Shown one piece after another: positions 9,751-17,325 of a stretch of DNA of 64,000 nucleotides (the first letter of the stretch is position 1; each line of letters opens with the position of its first letter). The notes beneath the pieces are model-generated. The model had not been told where the DNA came from. It searched no databases and saw only the letters and a list, made by a program, of their open reading frames with translations. The stretch covers positions 3,270,796 to 3,334,795 of the forward strand of contig CP053450.1 in NCBI GenBank assembly GCA_013285505.1. Direction: 5' to 3'. The DNA is from Planctomycetota bacterium. Its GTDB lineage: Bacteria > Planctomycetota > Phycisphaerae > Phycisphaerales > UBA1924. The translations under genes were made by a program, and so were the position numbers.

Positions 9751-9809
9751 TCGGCAGCCGGTTGCATGGATGGTGATACCGCTACCCTCCCGCCACGAAG
9801 GAGATCGAT

Positions 9810-10964
9810 ATGCCCACAGCGATTGTGCTTGGTGCGGGGATGGTCGGGAGCCTGATGGCGACCGACTTTGCCGCGGAGCCCGGGTTTGATGTGACTATCG
9901 CCGACAGCCGGCCCGAGGCCCTGGAGCGGGCCAAGGCCCGTGCCGCGGCGGCCGGCCGGGAGATCGACACGCTGCGGGTGGACCTCGCCGACACGGCGGC
10001 GCTCAAACGCGCGATAGAGCCGCACGACATGGTGCTGGGGGCCTTGGCGAGCGTGATCGGGTTCCAGACGCTGCGGACGGTGATCGAGGCGGGCAAGCCC
10101 TACTGCGATATCTCGTTCATGCCCGAGGACGCGATCGACCTCGACGAGCTTGCCAAGGAGCACGGGGTGACGGCGGTGGTGGACTGCGGCGTTGCGCCGG
10201 GGATGAGCAACATGCTCGCGGCCCGGAGTGTCGCGGACCTGGACACGGCCGACTCGATCGAGATCTACGTCGGAGGCCTGCCCCGCGAACGCCGCTGGCC
10301 GTTTGAGTACAAGGCGGGCTTCTCGCCGAGCGACGTGATCGAGGAGTACATGCGTCCCTCAAGGATCGTCGAGGGCGGGCAGATCGTGACGCGTCCGGCG
10401 CTCTCTGAGCCAGAGCTGATGGACTTCGCCGGCGTCGGGACGCTCGAGGCGTTCAACACCGACGGGCTCCGCTCGCTGGCGTACACGATGAGCGTGCCGA
10501 ACATGAAGGAGAAGACGCTCCGCTACCCCGGGCACATCGAGTTGATGCGGGTCTTCCGCGAGACGGGACTGTTCGGGCAGGACGAGATCGAGGTGGGCGG
10601 CGTGCGGGTCAAGCCGATCGACGTGATCAGCACGCTGATGTTCCCCAAGTGGACGTACGAGCCGGACGAGGAGGACCTGACGGTGATGCGGATCATCGTG
10701 GAGGGTCGCAAGGGCGGGCGGCGCGAGCGGCACTCGTGGGACGTGCTGGAGTATTACGACAAGGCAATGCGGGCCACGAGCATGTCGCGGACGACGGCGT
10801 TCCCGTGCACGATCATGGCAAGGATGGTCGCGAGCGGGGAGTTCGTACGGCCGGGCGTGAACCCGCCGGAGTTGATCGGGAGCGATGCGGGCGTGGTCGA
10901 GCGGGTGCTTGCCGAGCACCGTGCGCGGGGGATCGAGTATCGGCGGACGGTGGAGGCGTTGTAG
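9810..10964 (+). CDS. saccharopine-dehydrogenase-like oxidoreductase
   Basis: A 384-residue protein with a GAGMVG dinucleotide-binding loop at residues 8-13 and the family's VVDCGVAPGMSN stretch near residue 125. Length and layout match the saccharopine dehydrogenase C-terminal/lysine 6-dehydrogenase group: an N-terminal Rossmann domain, then a central substrate domain. The ATG is preceded by a strong GAAGGAGAT. Likely substrate is an amino acid or semialdehyde; which one is not determinable here. It ends two bases from the end of the convergent prmC gene, leaving no room for a separate terminator. Confidence 0.8.
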   Translation: MPTAIVLGAGMVGSLMATDFAAEPGFDVTIADSRPEALERAKARAAAAGREIDTLRVDLADTAALKRAIEPHDMVLGALASVIGFQTLRTVIEAGKPYCDISFMPEDAIDLDELAKEHGVTAVVDCGVAPGMSNMLAARSVADLDTADSIEIYVGGLPRERRWPFEYKAGFSPSDVIEEYMRPSRIVEGGQIVTRPALSEPELMDFAGVGTLEAFNTDGLRSLAYTMSVPNMKEKTLRYPGHIELMRVFRETGLFGQDEIEVGGVRVKPIDVISTLMFPKWTYEPDEEDLTVMRIIVEGRKGGRRERHSWDVLEYYDKAMRATSMSRTTAFPCTIMARMVASGEFVRPGVNPPELIGSDAGVVERVLAEHRARGIEYRRTVEAL

Positions 10965-10966
10965 CC

Positions 10967-11932
10967 CTACTTCCGCCGCGCCACGATCGTGCGCGGGTGG
11001 CCCTCGATGTCCTTGAGCACCGTCACGGCCTCGACCAGCGGGTTGGCCTGGGCGAGGGCCTTGGCCTCGTTGGCCCGCGAGGCGGCGACCTCGACCAGCA
11101 GCAGTCCGCCGCGGCGGAGGTGCACGGGGCCCTCGGCCAAGAGCGGGCGGACAAAGTCGAGCCCGTCGGCACCGCCCCGCAGCGCGATGGTCGGCTCGAA
11201 GCCCTTGACGTTGGCCTGCACGGCGGTCTCCGGGTCGGTCGAGTCCCACTCATCGTCGGGGATGTAGGGCGGGTTGCTGACGAGGTAGTGCAGCGAGCCC
11301 TTGGCCTTGGCGACGGGGTGCTCGTCGAGCGGGTCGAGCATGTGGCCCCGCAGCAGGTCCATGCGGTCCGCGACTTTGTGCCGCTCGGCGTTCTCTTTGG
11401 CGACCTCGAGGGCGTCGGGCGAGATGTCGGTGGCGATGACGTGGGCCGCGGGCATGTGCTTGGCGAGGGCGACGCCCACGCAGCCGGAGCCGGTGCAGAC
11501 ATCGGCGATGAGGACGCCGGCGCCGAAGGCCTTGGAGTCATTCCCGCCGTCGCGTCCGAAGCCGGGGGTGGCGCGGGCGTGCTGGAGGACGTGCTCGACG
11601 ATGGTCGCGGTCGCCGGGCGGGGGATGAGCACGCGCTTGTCGACGTGGAAGGGCATGCTGAAGAACCAGCCCTCGCCGACGAGGTACTGGACGGGCTCGT
11701 CCTTGAGCGCGCGCGCGGTGAGCTCGCGGAGGCTCTGGCGTTCGAGCGGCGAGGCGGGGCGGTCGGGCTCGGTGTAGAGCTTGAGGCGTTCGCACCCCAG
11801 CACGTGTGCGACGAGCATCTCGGCGCAGAGCTGCGGCGAGTCGAGGTCGGCCTTGACGAAGGCGTCCTTCATCCACGCGAGGAGGGCGCGGGTGGTCCAG
11901 GTCTTTGGGGGTGTCGCCTGGGGTTGGGGCAT
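10967..11932 (-). CDS. prmC: peptide chain release factor N5-glutamine methyltransferase
   Basis: A 321-residue intact protein. The N-terminal helical domain contains the family's short helices (LLAWMKDAFVKADLDSPQLC). The SAM-binding motif DVCTGSGCVGVALA is near residue 141 and the catalytic NPPY is near residue 226. PrmC methylates the Gln of the GGQ motif in release factors RF1 and RF2 in the cytoplasm. The chosen ATG at 11932 gives a normal N-terminus; the frame continues upstream into repeat DNA and is ignored. It is convergent with the dehydrogenase gene. Confidence 0.9.
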   Translation of the reverse strand: MPQPQATPPKTWTTRALLAWMKDAFVKADLDSPQLCAEMLVAHVLGCERLKLYTEPDRPASPLERQSLRELTARALKDEPVQYLVGEGWFFSMPFHVDKRVLIPRPATATIVEHVLQHARATPGFGRDGGNDSKAFGAGVLIADVCTGSGCVGVALAKHMPAAHVIATDISPDALEVAKENAERHKVADRMDLLRGHMLDPLDEHPVAKAKGSLHYLVSNPPYIPDDEWDSTDPETAVQANVKGFEPTIALRGGADGLDFVRPLLAEGPVHLRRGGLLLVEVAASRANEAKALAQANPLVEAVTVLKDIEGHPRTIVARRK

Positions 11933-11989
11933 GGGGGGATGGTATTGGGGATTTGGGGGCGGGGTGAGGATGTGGGTCGGGGACTCTGT

Positions 11990-12162
11990 CAGAGCCGCGA
12001 GGGTGACCTCGCGGAAGGGGCGTGCGTGATGGTCGTGGCGGGCGTGCTCTCCGATCGCTCGCGTACGGAGCTTCGGCGGAGTTCCGAGCGTGGCGGTCCG
12101 GGCAGGTCTCATGCAGTTGCGGTGCCGGAGACCCCTTCCGCGTCCTTACGGCCGCGGCTCTG
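11990..12162. repeat. 173-bp element with inverted hairpin ends (REPIN-like), copy 1
   Basis: The ends are inverted repeats: CAGAGCCGCG, ten variable bases, CGCGGAAGGGG at the left, and the reverse complement of the same pattern at the right. Each end folds into a hairpin: the left has a perfect 8-bp stem around GTGA, the right has seven of eight pairs around TTAC (GTAA on the other strand). A second copy of exactly the same length lies at 17090-17262, about 81 percent identical without gaps, with ends almost unchanged and a diverged middle. The ends, not the core, are conserved, as in REP doublets moved by RAYT transposases. Confidence 0.75.
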
Positions 12163-12214
12163 TCAGAACGGCCGCGGCGCTGTCGGCACCGGGCTCACGC
12201 CCAGTGGCACCGCT

Positions 12215-13078
12215 CTACCAGCCGTACCCCAACCGCTCGAGCGCCTCCCCCGCTTCTTCCCGCAGCCACCGATTGAACTCCGGCGTGGCGAAGCGTTGCC
12301 AGTCCCCCACCGCGCCCTTGCGGTAGAGGCTCTGACGGTCCTCGGTGGTGTCGTCGTCGCGGTCGAAGCCGGGGGCGGTGCGGGCGTCGTGCTCGGGCGG
12401 GGTGGCCTGCGCGGGGTCGAGGCCGAGGAAGTCGTACATCCGGCGGCACTGGGCCGCGACGTCGGCGTGGAGGTCCTCGTAGCGGACGCTGAGCAGTGTC
12501 GGCGTGTCGGTGCCGGCGCCGTGCCTGATATCTTCGAGCACGCGCCACCCCCAGAAGCGGGCGGTCTCGCGGACCCACGCCTCGTCGGCGAGCAGTCCGG
12601 GGTCGTCAGGCCCCATGGCGTCGGGGTTGTCGCGGAACGCCTGCTGGTGGCGGGTGAACGACTCGCGGAGGTGCTGCGGGAAGTGGTGTGCCTCGCCGGC
12701 CCGCAGGTGGTGGAAGGTGTAGCTGACGACGACGTCGCGCCCGTCGCGGTAGACGTAGATGGTCTTGCTGCCCCGCACCAGTTCGCGCAAGGGCCGGGGC
12801 GAGCGGTCGCCGACGAGCGTGACGCCGGGCTGTCCCTCGGCCGTGGTCGCCAGACACTCGCGGATGAGGCGTTCGACGTTGGCCCGGGCGACCCGTCGGG
12901 CGGGCTCGTTGCTGCCGAGCTGCCAGGGGTGTTTGGCGAACTCCTCCCACGCGTGGAGGAAGTGCTGGAAGTGCCACTCGCCGGTGCAGCGGACGGCGGG
13001 GTGGAGGTTGAGCAGGTTGCCGACCCAGTTGGTGCCGGACTTGCCGAAGCCGCAGAGGAAGAAGGGGTCGGGGGTCAT
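12215..13078 (-). CDS. sulfotransferase family protein
   Basis: A 287-residue protein that starts MTPDPFFLCGFGKSGTNWVG, where GKSGTNW (residues 12-18) is the 5'-phosphosulfate-binding loop of PAPS-dependent sulfotransferases. A 3'-phosphate-binding region with Arg (VYRDGRDVVVSYTFHH) follows near residue 110, and SVRYEDL is near 200. These are the standard motifs in order. It should transfer sulfate from PAPS to a carbohydrate, lipid or protein acceptor that is not identifiable. It is divergent from a zinc-ribbon membrane protein gene, with 54 bases between the starts. Confidence 0.85.
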   Translation of the reverse strand: MTPDPFFLCGFGKSGTNWVGNLLNLHPAVRCTGEWHFQHFLHAWEEFAKHPWQLGSNEPARRVARANVERLIRECLATTAEGQPGVTLVGDRSPRPLRELVRGSKTIYVYRDGRDVVVSYTFHHLRAGEAHHFPQHLRESFTRHQQAFRDNPDAMGPDDPGLLADEAWVRETARFWGWRVLEDIRHGAGTDTPTLLSVRYEDLHADVAAQCRRMYDFLGLDPAQATPPEHDARTAPGFDRDDDTTEDRQSLYRKGAVGDWQRFATPEFNRWLREEAGEALERLGYGW

Positions 13079-13132
13079 GGGCCGCAAGGGTACCGCGCGG
13101 GATGGGCTGCGTGGCGTGATAGACTCGGTGCC

Positions 13133-13888
13133 ATGACGGGGACACCCAAGCGAACGCGGCGGCGTTGGGTCTGGCCGGTGGTGGCGGCGCTCGGGCTGAG
13201 CGCGGTGATGCAGGTGGGGATTGTGGTGATGCCGGACAGTTGGTACACAGCGCTGCATGGCATCCCGGGACCGGCCGAACCCCGCCAGTTCGTGGTGGAC
13301 GAGAACGATGCAGTCTGGGCCGTCGATCGCGTTGATCTGGGACCGTTCGGGGAAGCTATTTCCGCGCAATCTGACATGGAGCGGTTCTTTCGTGACGAGC
13401 TTGCGTCACAACATAGCCCATCTCCACGGCCGCTGGTCGTGCCCACATGGAGCACCTTCGCAAGAGCCTCCGGGAACGAGGCCATGCTCGCCCTGAGAGC
13501 GTCGGCTGCTGCAGGCTGGGACAACTGCGCAATCACGGAGATGGCGGAGGGGTGGCCGTGGCGCTGCGTTCGCGGTGAATCGCGCAGCGTGATGACGTGG
13601 GCTACCCGCCAGCGGACCATCGCCCGCTCCGGACAGGCCCTCCTTTGGGGTCGCACTTGGGTGCCCTCTGTCCCGATCTGGCCCGGCCTCGTGCTCAACC
13701 TCGTGGTGCTGGCGTTGCCGTGGTACGCGGCGTACTGGCTGCATGGCCCCGGGCGACGCGTGTACCGTCAATACCGTGGATGCTGCACGGCGTGCGGCTA
13801 CGACCTCGCCGGGCTCGACCGCTGCACGGCGTGCCCGGAGTGCGGGGCGGTGCCGCGGGGCGGGGAGCCCGCGGCGGCGGGTGGCTGA
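13133..13888 (+). CDS. membrane protein with planctomycete zinc ribbon
   Basis: A 251-residue protein. Residues 14-33 form a membrane helix, an extracytoplasmic domain of about 140 residues follows, then a second membrane helix after PIWPGLVLN, and the C-terminus carries CTACGYDLAGL and CPECG, a four-cysteine zinc ribbon. The gene at 16228 has the same plan and similar flanks to the second helix, so they are paralogs; 52522 shares the ribbon with a different layout. Function is unknown. The long frame open upstream is the antisense of neighbours. The tail after the ribbon is Gly/Ala-rich. Confidence 0.75.
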   Translation: MTGTPKRTRRRWVWPVVAALGLSAVMQVGIVVMPDSWYTALHGIPGPAEPRQFVVDENDAVWAVDRVDLGPFGEAISAQSDMERFFRDELASQHSPSPRPLVVPTWSTFARASGNEAMLALRASAAAGWDNCAITEMAEGWPWRCVRGESRSVMTWATRQRTIARSGQALLWGRTWVPSVPIWPGLVLNLVVLALPWYAAYWLHGPGRRVYRQYRGCCTACGYDLAGLDRCTACPECGAVPRGGEPAAAGG

Positions 13889-13970
13889 GCGGCGGGGGCT
13901 TGCGTTCTCGGCCCGCAGCGACGGGGGTTGGGGGGGAGGGGCCGTTCCCGGCCATCGTGGGGCGATCGAC

Positions 13971-14200
13971 GGTCGTTATGGGGCCATCGATGGTCGTTGT
14001 CGGGCTGTCGACGGTCGCCGTTGGGCCGTCGACGGTCGCCGTTGGGCCGTCGACGGTCGCCGTCGACCCGTCAACGGTCGTCGTTGACGGGTGATTTGTC
14101 GTTGTGGAGCCGTCCACGGTCGTCGTTGACGGGTGTTTCGTCGTCGTGGAGCCGTCAACGGTCGCCGTTGACGGGTTCGCGGCCGCTGTGAACCCGTGAC
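13971..14200. repeat. tandem 21/42-bp array with palindromic core
   Basis: GGTCG motifs recur at 13971, 13992, 14013, 14034, 14055 and 14076 (exact 21-base steps), then at 14118 and 14160 (42-base steps). Most units centre on palindromes such as GTCGAC or ATCGAT. The first part can be read in frame as a seven-residue repeat, but the phase is not tied to a credible start. The array lies between the zinc-ribbon gene and a second repeat block. No spacers of unique sequence occur, so it is not CRISPR. Confidence 0.75.
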
Positions 14201-14298
14201 GGATGACCCGTCACGGGTTCATTTGTGTCGGGCACGCCCGAGAACCCGCGGCGGTCGGCAGTTTTTGCCGAACGGTGCCACGATGCACACAGTGCGTC

Positions 14299-14612
14299 GT
14301 GCCGAACCCGCGGTGCCACGATGCACGAAGTGCGTCGTGCCGCGAGGCCAACGCGCCCAAGCCACGGCACGACGCGGCAGAGCCGCATCGTGGCACCGGG
14401 CGTCGTGCCGAACCCGCGGTGCCACGATGCACGAAGTGCGTCGTGCCGCGAGGCCGGCGCCCAGGCCACGGCACGACGCGGCAGAGCCGCATCGTGGCAC
14501 CGAGCGTCGTGCCGAACCCGCGGTGCCACGATGCACGAAGTGCGTCGTGCCGCGAGGCCAACGCGCGCAGGCCACGGCACGACGCGGCAGAGCCGCATCG
14601 TGGCACCGGGCA
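14299..14612. repeat. three tandem ~105-bp units, each a large imperfect palindrome
   Basis: Units start at 14299, 14405 and 14509 with the same opening GTGCCGAACCCGCGGTGCC, and a degenerate half unit precedes them from about 14265. Within each unit GTGCCACGATGC near the start is the reverse complement of GCATCGTGGCAC near the end, and GCGTCGTGCC is the reverse complement of GGCACGACGC, so each can form a long cruciform or RNA hairpin. No convincing gene is seen in 13889-14686, which is almost wholly repeat DNA. Confidence 0.75.
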
Positions 14613-14655
14613 TGCAACACCTCGGGCGGACCACATGCATCTGCAAGGCCGATGA

Positions 14656-14686
14656 CCCCTTCCGCGTCCTGACGGCCGCGGCTCTG
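14656..14686. repeat. single end of the REPIN-like element
   Basis: It matches the right end of the 173-bp elements with one mismatch (31 bases) and abuts the stop codon of the dockerin gene. No partner left end is visible nearby, so it is a solo REP-like hairpin that could act as an end-of-transcript structure. Confidence 0.65.
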
Positions 14687-16126
14687 TCAGCAGCCCGCGT
14701 TCCACAGGTTGAGGAACTCGAGCACGTCGAGGGTGTTGACACTCCCGTCGCCGTTGATGTCGGCCGAGCCCTCGCCGGCGTTCCAGGCGTTCAGGAACGA
14801 CAGCACGTCGAGGGTGTTGACATCGCCGTCCTCGTTGAAGTCGGCGATGCACTCCGGCGGCACGGCGTAGAAGACGCGGACGGAGATGTCGCCCGAATAG
14901 CCGATCGCCAGGTCGTCCCAGCCGTCGCCGTTGATGTCGCCGAAGGCCACGCAGTTGGCGACCTCGCTGGCGTCGAACGTCCAGCTGGGGGGCGAGTCGA
15001 GCGTGCCGTCGCGGTTCAGATACAGGTGCGTGCGGCCGTCGGAGAAGTTGACCTCGCAGAAGTCGTCGTCGCCGTCGCGGTCGATGTCGTGGAAGGCGAC
15101 CTCCTGCTGGCCGTAGAAGGGGGCGTCCGACTCGTAGACCAGCGAGAACGCGCCCGCGTCGTTGGCGTAGACGCGGCCGGGCTCGTCGTGGCCGAGGCCG
15201 TAGTCGGGCCAGCCGTTGCCGTCGATATCGCTGAAGGCGACGCCCTTGTCGGTGCCGTCGTCGCCGGTCGTCCAGTAGGGGGTGGCCTCGAGCGAGCCGG
15301 CGCCGGTGTTGAGATAGATGCCGCTCTCGAAGTTGACCCACTTGGCCACGCCGACATCGGGCCAGCCGTCGCCGTTGACGTCGGCGGCGTCGAGGCCGTT
15401 CTGGATCGACTGCTCGGCGCTCTGCCAGCTGACGGTGTTGTCGAGCGTGCCGCTCTGGTTCTTCCACATGTACATCGGGCGGTAGGGGTCGGGCGTGACG
15501 CCCTGGTTGGTGGTGACGATGTCGAGGTCGCCGTCGTTGTCGATATCGACGAGCAGGCCGCTGGTGGCCCAGCCCGATCGCGGCGGCGTGCCGAACCAGC
15601 CGGCGGTGGTGCTCGGGCCGGTCGCCGAGCCGAAGTAGACGCGGATGTCGTTGAACGAACCCGAGACGCTGAAGAAGTCCGGGTAGGTGTCGAGGTTGAT
15701 GTCGCCGATGTGGACATCGCCGCAGTGGGTCTGGTCGGCCGCGATCCACGAGGGGGCGGCCTCGAGCTGCGTGCCGGTGTTGTAGAGGATGAAGTCGTGC
15801 CAGTCGTCGTAGGGCGGGAAGCTGTTGGACTTGTAGACGCCGACGACGAGGTCGGCGAGCCCGTCCCCGTTCATGTCGGCGATCTTCATGCCGCCGACCT
15901 GGCGGCGGAGGTTGAGCTGGTAGTCGGGCGTGGTCGGGTAGAGCACCTCGTCGGCCCGTGTTGTCCATCCGGTGTTGTCGGAAGATGACGGGACCACGAA
16001 CGCGGTCGTCTGGCCGTCGTCGGAGACCTCGTAGGCGGGGAGGGCCTTGGAGACCTGACCCATCGCCGAGCCGGCGAAGAGGGCAAGAGCGGCGGGGGCC
16101 AGCGTGCGGTGTGTGGGGGTGTGCAT
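14687..16126 (-). CDS. exported FG-GAP/VCBS repeat protein with Gly-Cys-ending dockerin domain
   Basis: A 479-residue protein. The ATG at 16126 follows GAGGAGAT and a signal peptide (to about residue 24, SAMG-QV). The body is a series of calcium-binding FG-GAP/VCBS repeats, seen as DMNGDGLADLVVG, DIDNDGDLDIVT, DVNGDGWPDVGV, DIDGNGWPDYG and DINGDGWDDLAIG, consistent with a beta-propeller. The C-terminus holds two dockerin-like calcium loops (DFNEDGDVNTLDVLSFLNAW, then DINGDGSVNTLDVLEFLNLW) and ends NAGC. This dockerin form ending in Gly-Cys is known from Phycisphaerae and is thought to serve in surface anchoring. Confidence 0.85.
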   Translation of the reverse strand: MHTPTHRTLAPAALALFAGSAMGQVSKALPAYEVSDDGQTTAFVVPSSSDNTGWTTRADEVLYPTTPDYQLNLRRQVGGMKIADMNGDGLADLVVGVYKSNSFPPYDDWHDFILYNTGTQLEAAPSWIAADQTHCGDVHIGDINLDTYPDFFSVSGSFNDIRVYFGSATGPSTTAGWFGTPPRSGWATSGLLVDIDNDGDLDIVTTNQGVTPDPYRPMYMWKNQSGTLDNTVSWQSAEQSIQNGLDAADVNGDGWPDVGVAKWVNFESGIYLNTGAGSLEATPYWTTGDDGTDKGVAFSDIDGNGWPDYGLGHDEPGRVYANDAGAFSLVYESDAPFYGQQEVAFHDIDRDGDDDFCEVNFSDGRTHLYLNRDGTLDSPPSWTFDASEVANCVAFGDINGDGWDDLAIGYSGDISVRVFYAVPPECIADFNEDGDVNTLDVLSFLNAWNAGEGSADINGDGSVNTLDVLEFLNLWNAGC

Positions 16127-16227
16127 CGTGTCTATCTCCTCGTTGAGTCTCTCAGGGCAATCGTAGCGACCCGCGGCGGGGTCACAAAGCGGTTTCCTCA
16201 CGACCGGGAATCGTTAGCATTGTGCGC

Positions 16228-17022
16228 ATGACAGGGCCCGCCCACGCCAACCCCCCCGCCTCGCGCCGCGCCCGCCAGCGGCTCACGAAGTGGATCCGAC
16301 GGATCGTGGTACTCACGACAGTCGGGCTGCTGCTGCAGATTGGATTTGTCGTCTGGAGGATGCAGACCCCGCTCACCCTTCCCGCTAAGGCATCGGGCGT
16401 GGTGAACGCGGCAACCCCGGATGGCACACGGGAGATTCTGATACACGAACGATTCGGCGCTACTGATTGCTCTTCAGTGTCATTTCGGATTCAAGAGGAC
16501 CATATCAGCACGTTTGCCGCGTGGGGTGTATTCGCGGGGGTAGTTACACCACTGGCTGCCCCAGAACAACCCGCGTGGTACCTTCCCTGGACAGATGAAG
16601 AGATCCGGGCATTCGAACCGCTTATTCCTGCACAGGACCCAGACCAGCGACTCGAACCAATGCTCTCATTCATCCGTCTCGGCGTGGGCTTCCCCTACAG
16701 GAGCTTTCACGGTACGAGAGTGTTCCACGGCATAGTCGACACGCGTGGCCACAGCGGGTTGATCTCACCGAGCGGTGCAATCGCATCGCCCGGCTACCTC
16801 AAGCTCGGCTCGATGGAACTGCCCGTCCGACCGATCTGGCCGGGCCTCCTGCTCAATATCGCGATTGTCGCCGTCCCCGTGCTCGTGGTGCTCGGTGTGC
16901 GCGACGCGTGGCGTTGGGTCCACCGCGCCCGCGCGGGCGAATGCACGGGCTGTCGGTATGACCTGTCCGGCGTGCCGAACCGTTCGCCGTGTCCGGAGTG
17001 CGGCGTGGAGCGGGTGGCCTGA
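16228..17022 (+). CDS. membrane protein with zinc ribbon, paralog of 13133-13888
   Basis: A 264-residue protein. Its N-terminus is rich in Arg, then a membrane helix at about residues 27-46, an outside domain, a second helix after PIWPGLLLN, and a C-terminal ribbon CTGCRYDLSG...CPECG. Start chosen at ATG 16228, giving MTG like the paralog; a GTG six bases upstream is possible. The outside domain is much lower in G+C (27 of 60 in the line at 16441) than the ends of the gene, suggesting either relaxed constraint or a recombined segment. It is divergent from the dockerin gene. Function unknown. Confidence 0.75.
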   Translation: MTGPAHANPPASRRARQRLTKWIRRIVVLTTVGLLLQIGFVVWRMQTPLTLPAKASGVVNAATPDGTREILIHERFGATDCSSVSFRIQEDHISTFAAWGVFAGVVTPLAAPEQPAWYLPWTDEEIRAFEPLIPAQDPDQRLEPMLSFIRLGVGFPYRSFHGTRVFHGIVDTRGHSGLISPSGAIASPGYLKLGSMELPVRPIWPGLLLNIAIVAVPVLVVLGVRDAWRWVHRARAGECTGCRYDLSGVPNRSPCPECGVERVA

Positions 17023-17035
17023 GCTCGGGCCCGTG

Positions 17036-17058
17036 ACCGGCTGGAAGCCGGTGCCACG
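17036..17058. repeat. 23-bp dispersed palindromic repeat, copy 1
   Basis: CCGGCT, GGA, AGCCGG forms a small hairpin followed by TGCCACG. An identical 23-base copy is at 17300-17322; the two flank the second REPIN-like element. Confidence 0.65.
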
Positions 17059-17089
17059 AGCAGGATCCGGGCGGCGAAGGCCGTTCCAT

Positions 17090-17262
17090 CAGAGCCGCGA
17101 GGGTGACCTCGCGGAAGGGGCGTGCGTGAGGGTGTTGGTGGACAGATGCTCCGATCGCCTGCGCGCGGGGGTCCGACGGAGTTCCGAATATGGTGGTTTC
17201 GGGAGGTCGCGTGCAACTGGGGTGCCGGAGACCTCTTCCGCGTCCTTACGGCCGCGGCTCTG
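17090..17262. repeat. 173-bp REPIN-like element, copy 2
   Basis: Same length and same inverted hairpin ends as 11990-12162, offset by exactly 5100 bases. The first 39 bases after the leading C and the last 42 bases are nearly identical to copy 1 (two differences), while the central 90 or so hold about 30 substitutions and no indels. Confidence 0.75.
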
Positions 17263-17299
17263 TCGGCGATAGGCGAGCCGCCCGGTGGCACCGGGGCTC

Positions 17300-17322
17300 A
17301 CCGGCTGGAAGCCGGTGCCACG
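17300..17322. repeat. 23-bp dispersed palindromic repeat, copy 2
   Basis: Identical to 17036-17058. It sits directly downstream of the stop codon of the GAF/receiver gene and could act as its transcript-end hairpin. Confidence 0.65.
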
Positions 17323-17325
17323 GGC

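Noticed and set aside
10649..13132. Very long open frame upstream of the zinc-ribbon gene at 13133
   Set aside because: It runs antisense to prmC and the sulfotransferase and is Gly/Val/Arg-rich, as expected for a shadow frame in GC-rich DNA. The real start is ATG 13133.
13971..14117. A gene coding for a seven-residue repeat protein through the 21-bp array
   Set aside because: Both strands can be read in frame because 21 is divisible by three, but neither has a start with a ribosome-binding site or non-repeat conserved sequence.
13971..14612. CRISPR array
   Set aside because: Repeats are contiguous with no unique spacers, unit lengths change from 21 to 42 to 105 bases, and no cas gene is present in the window.
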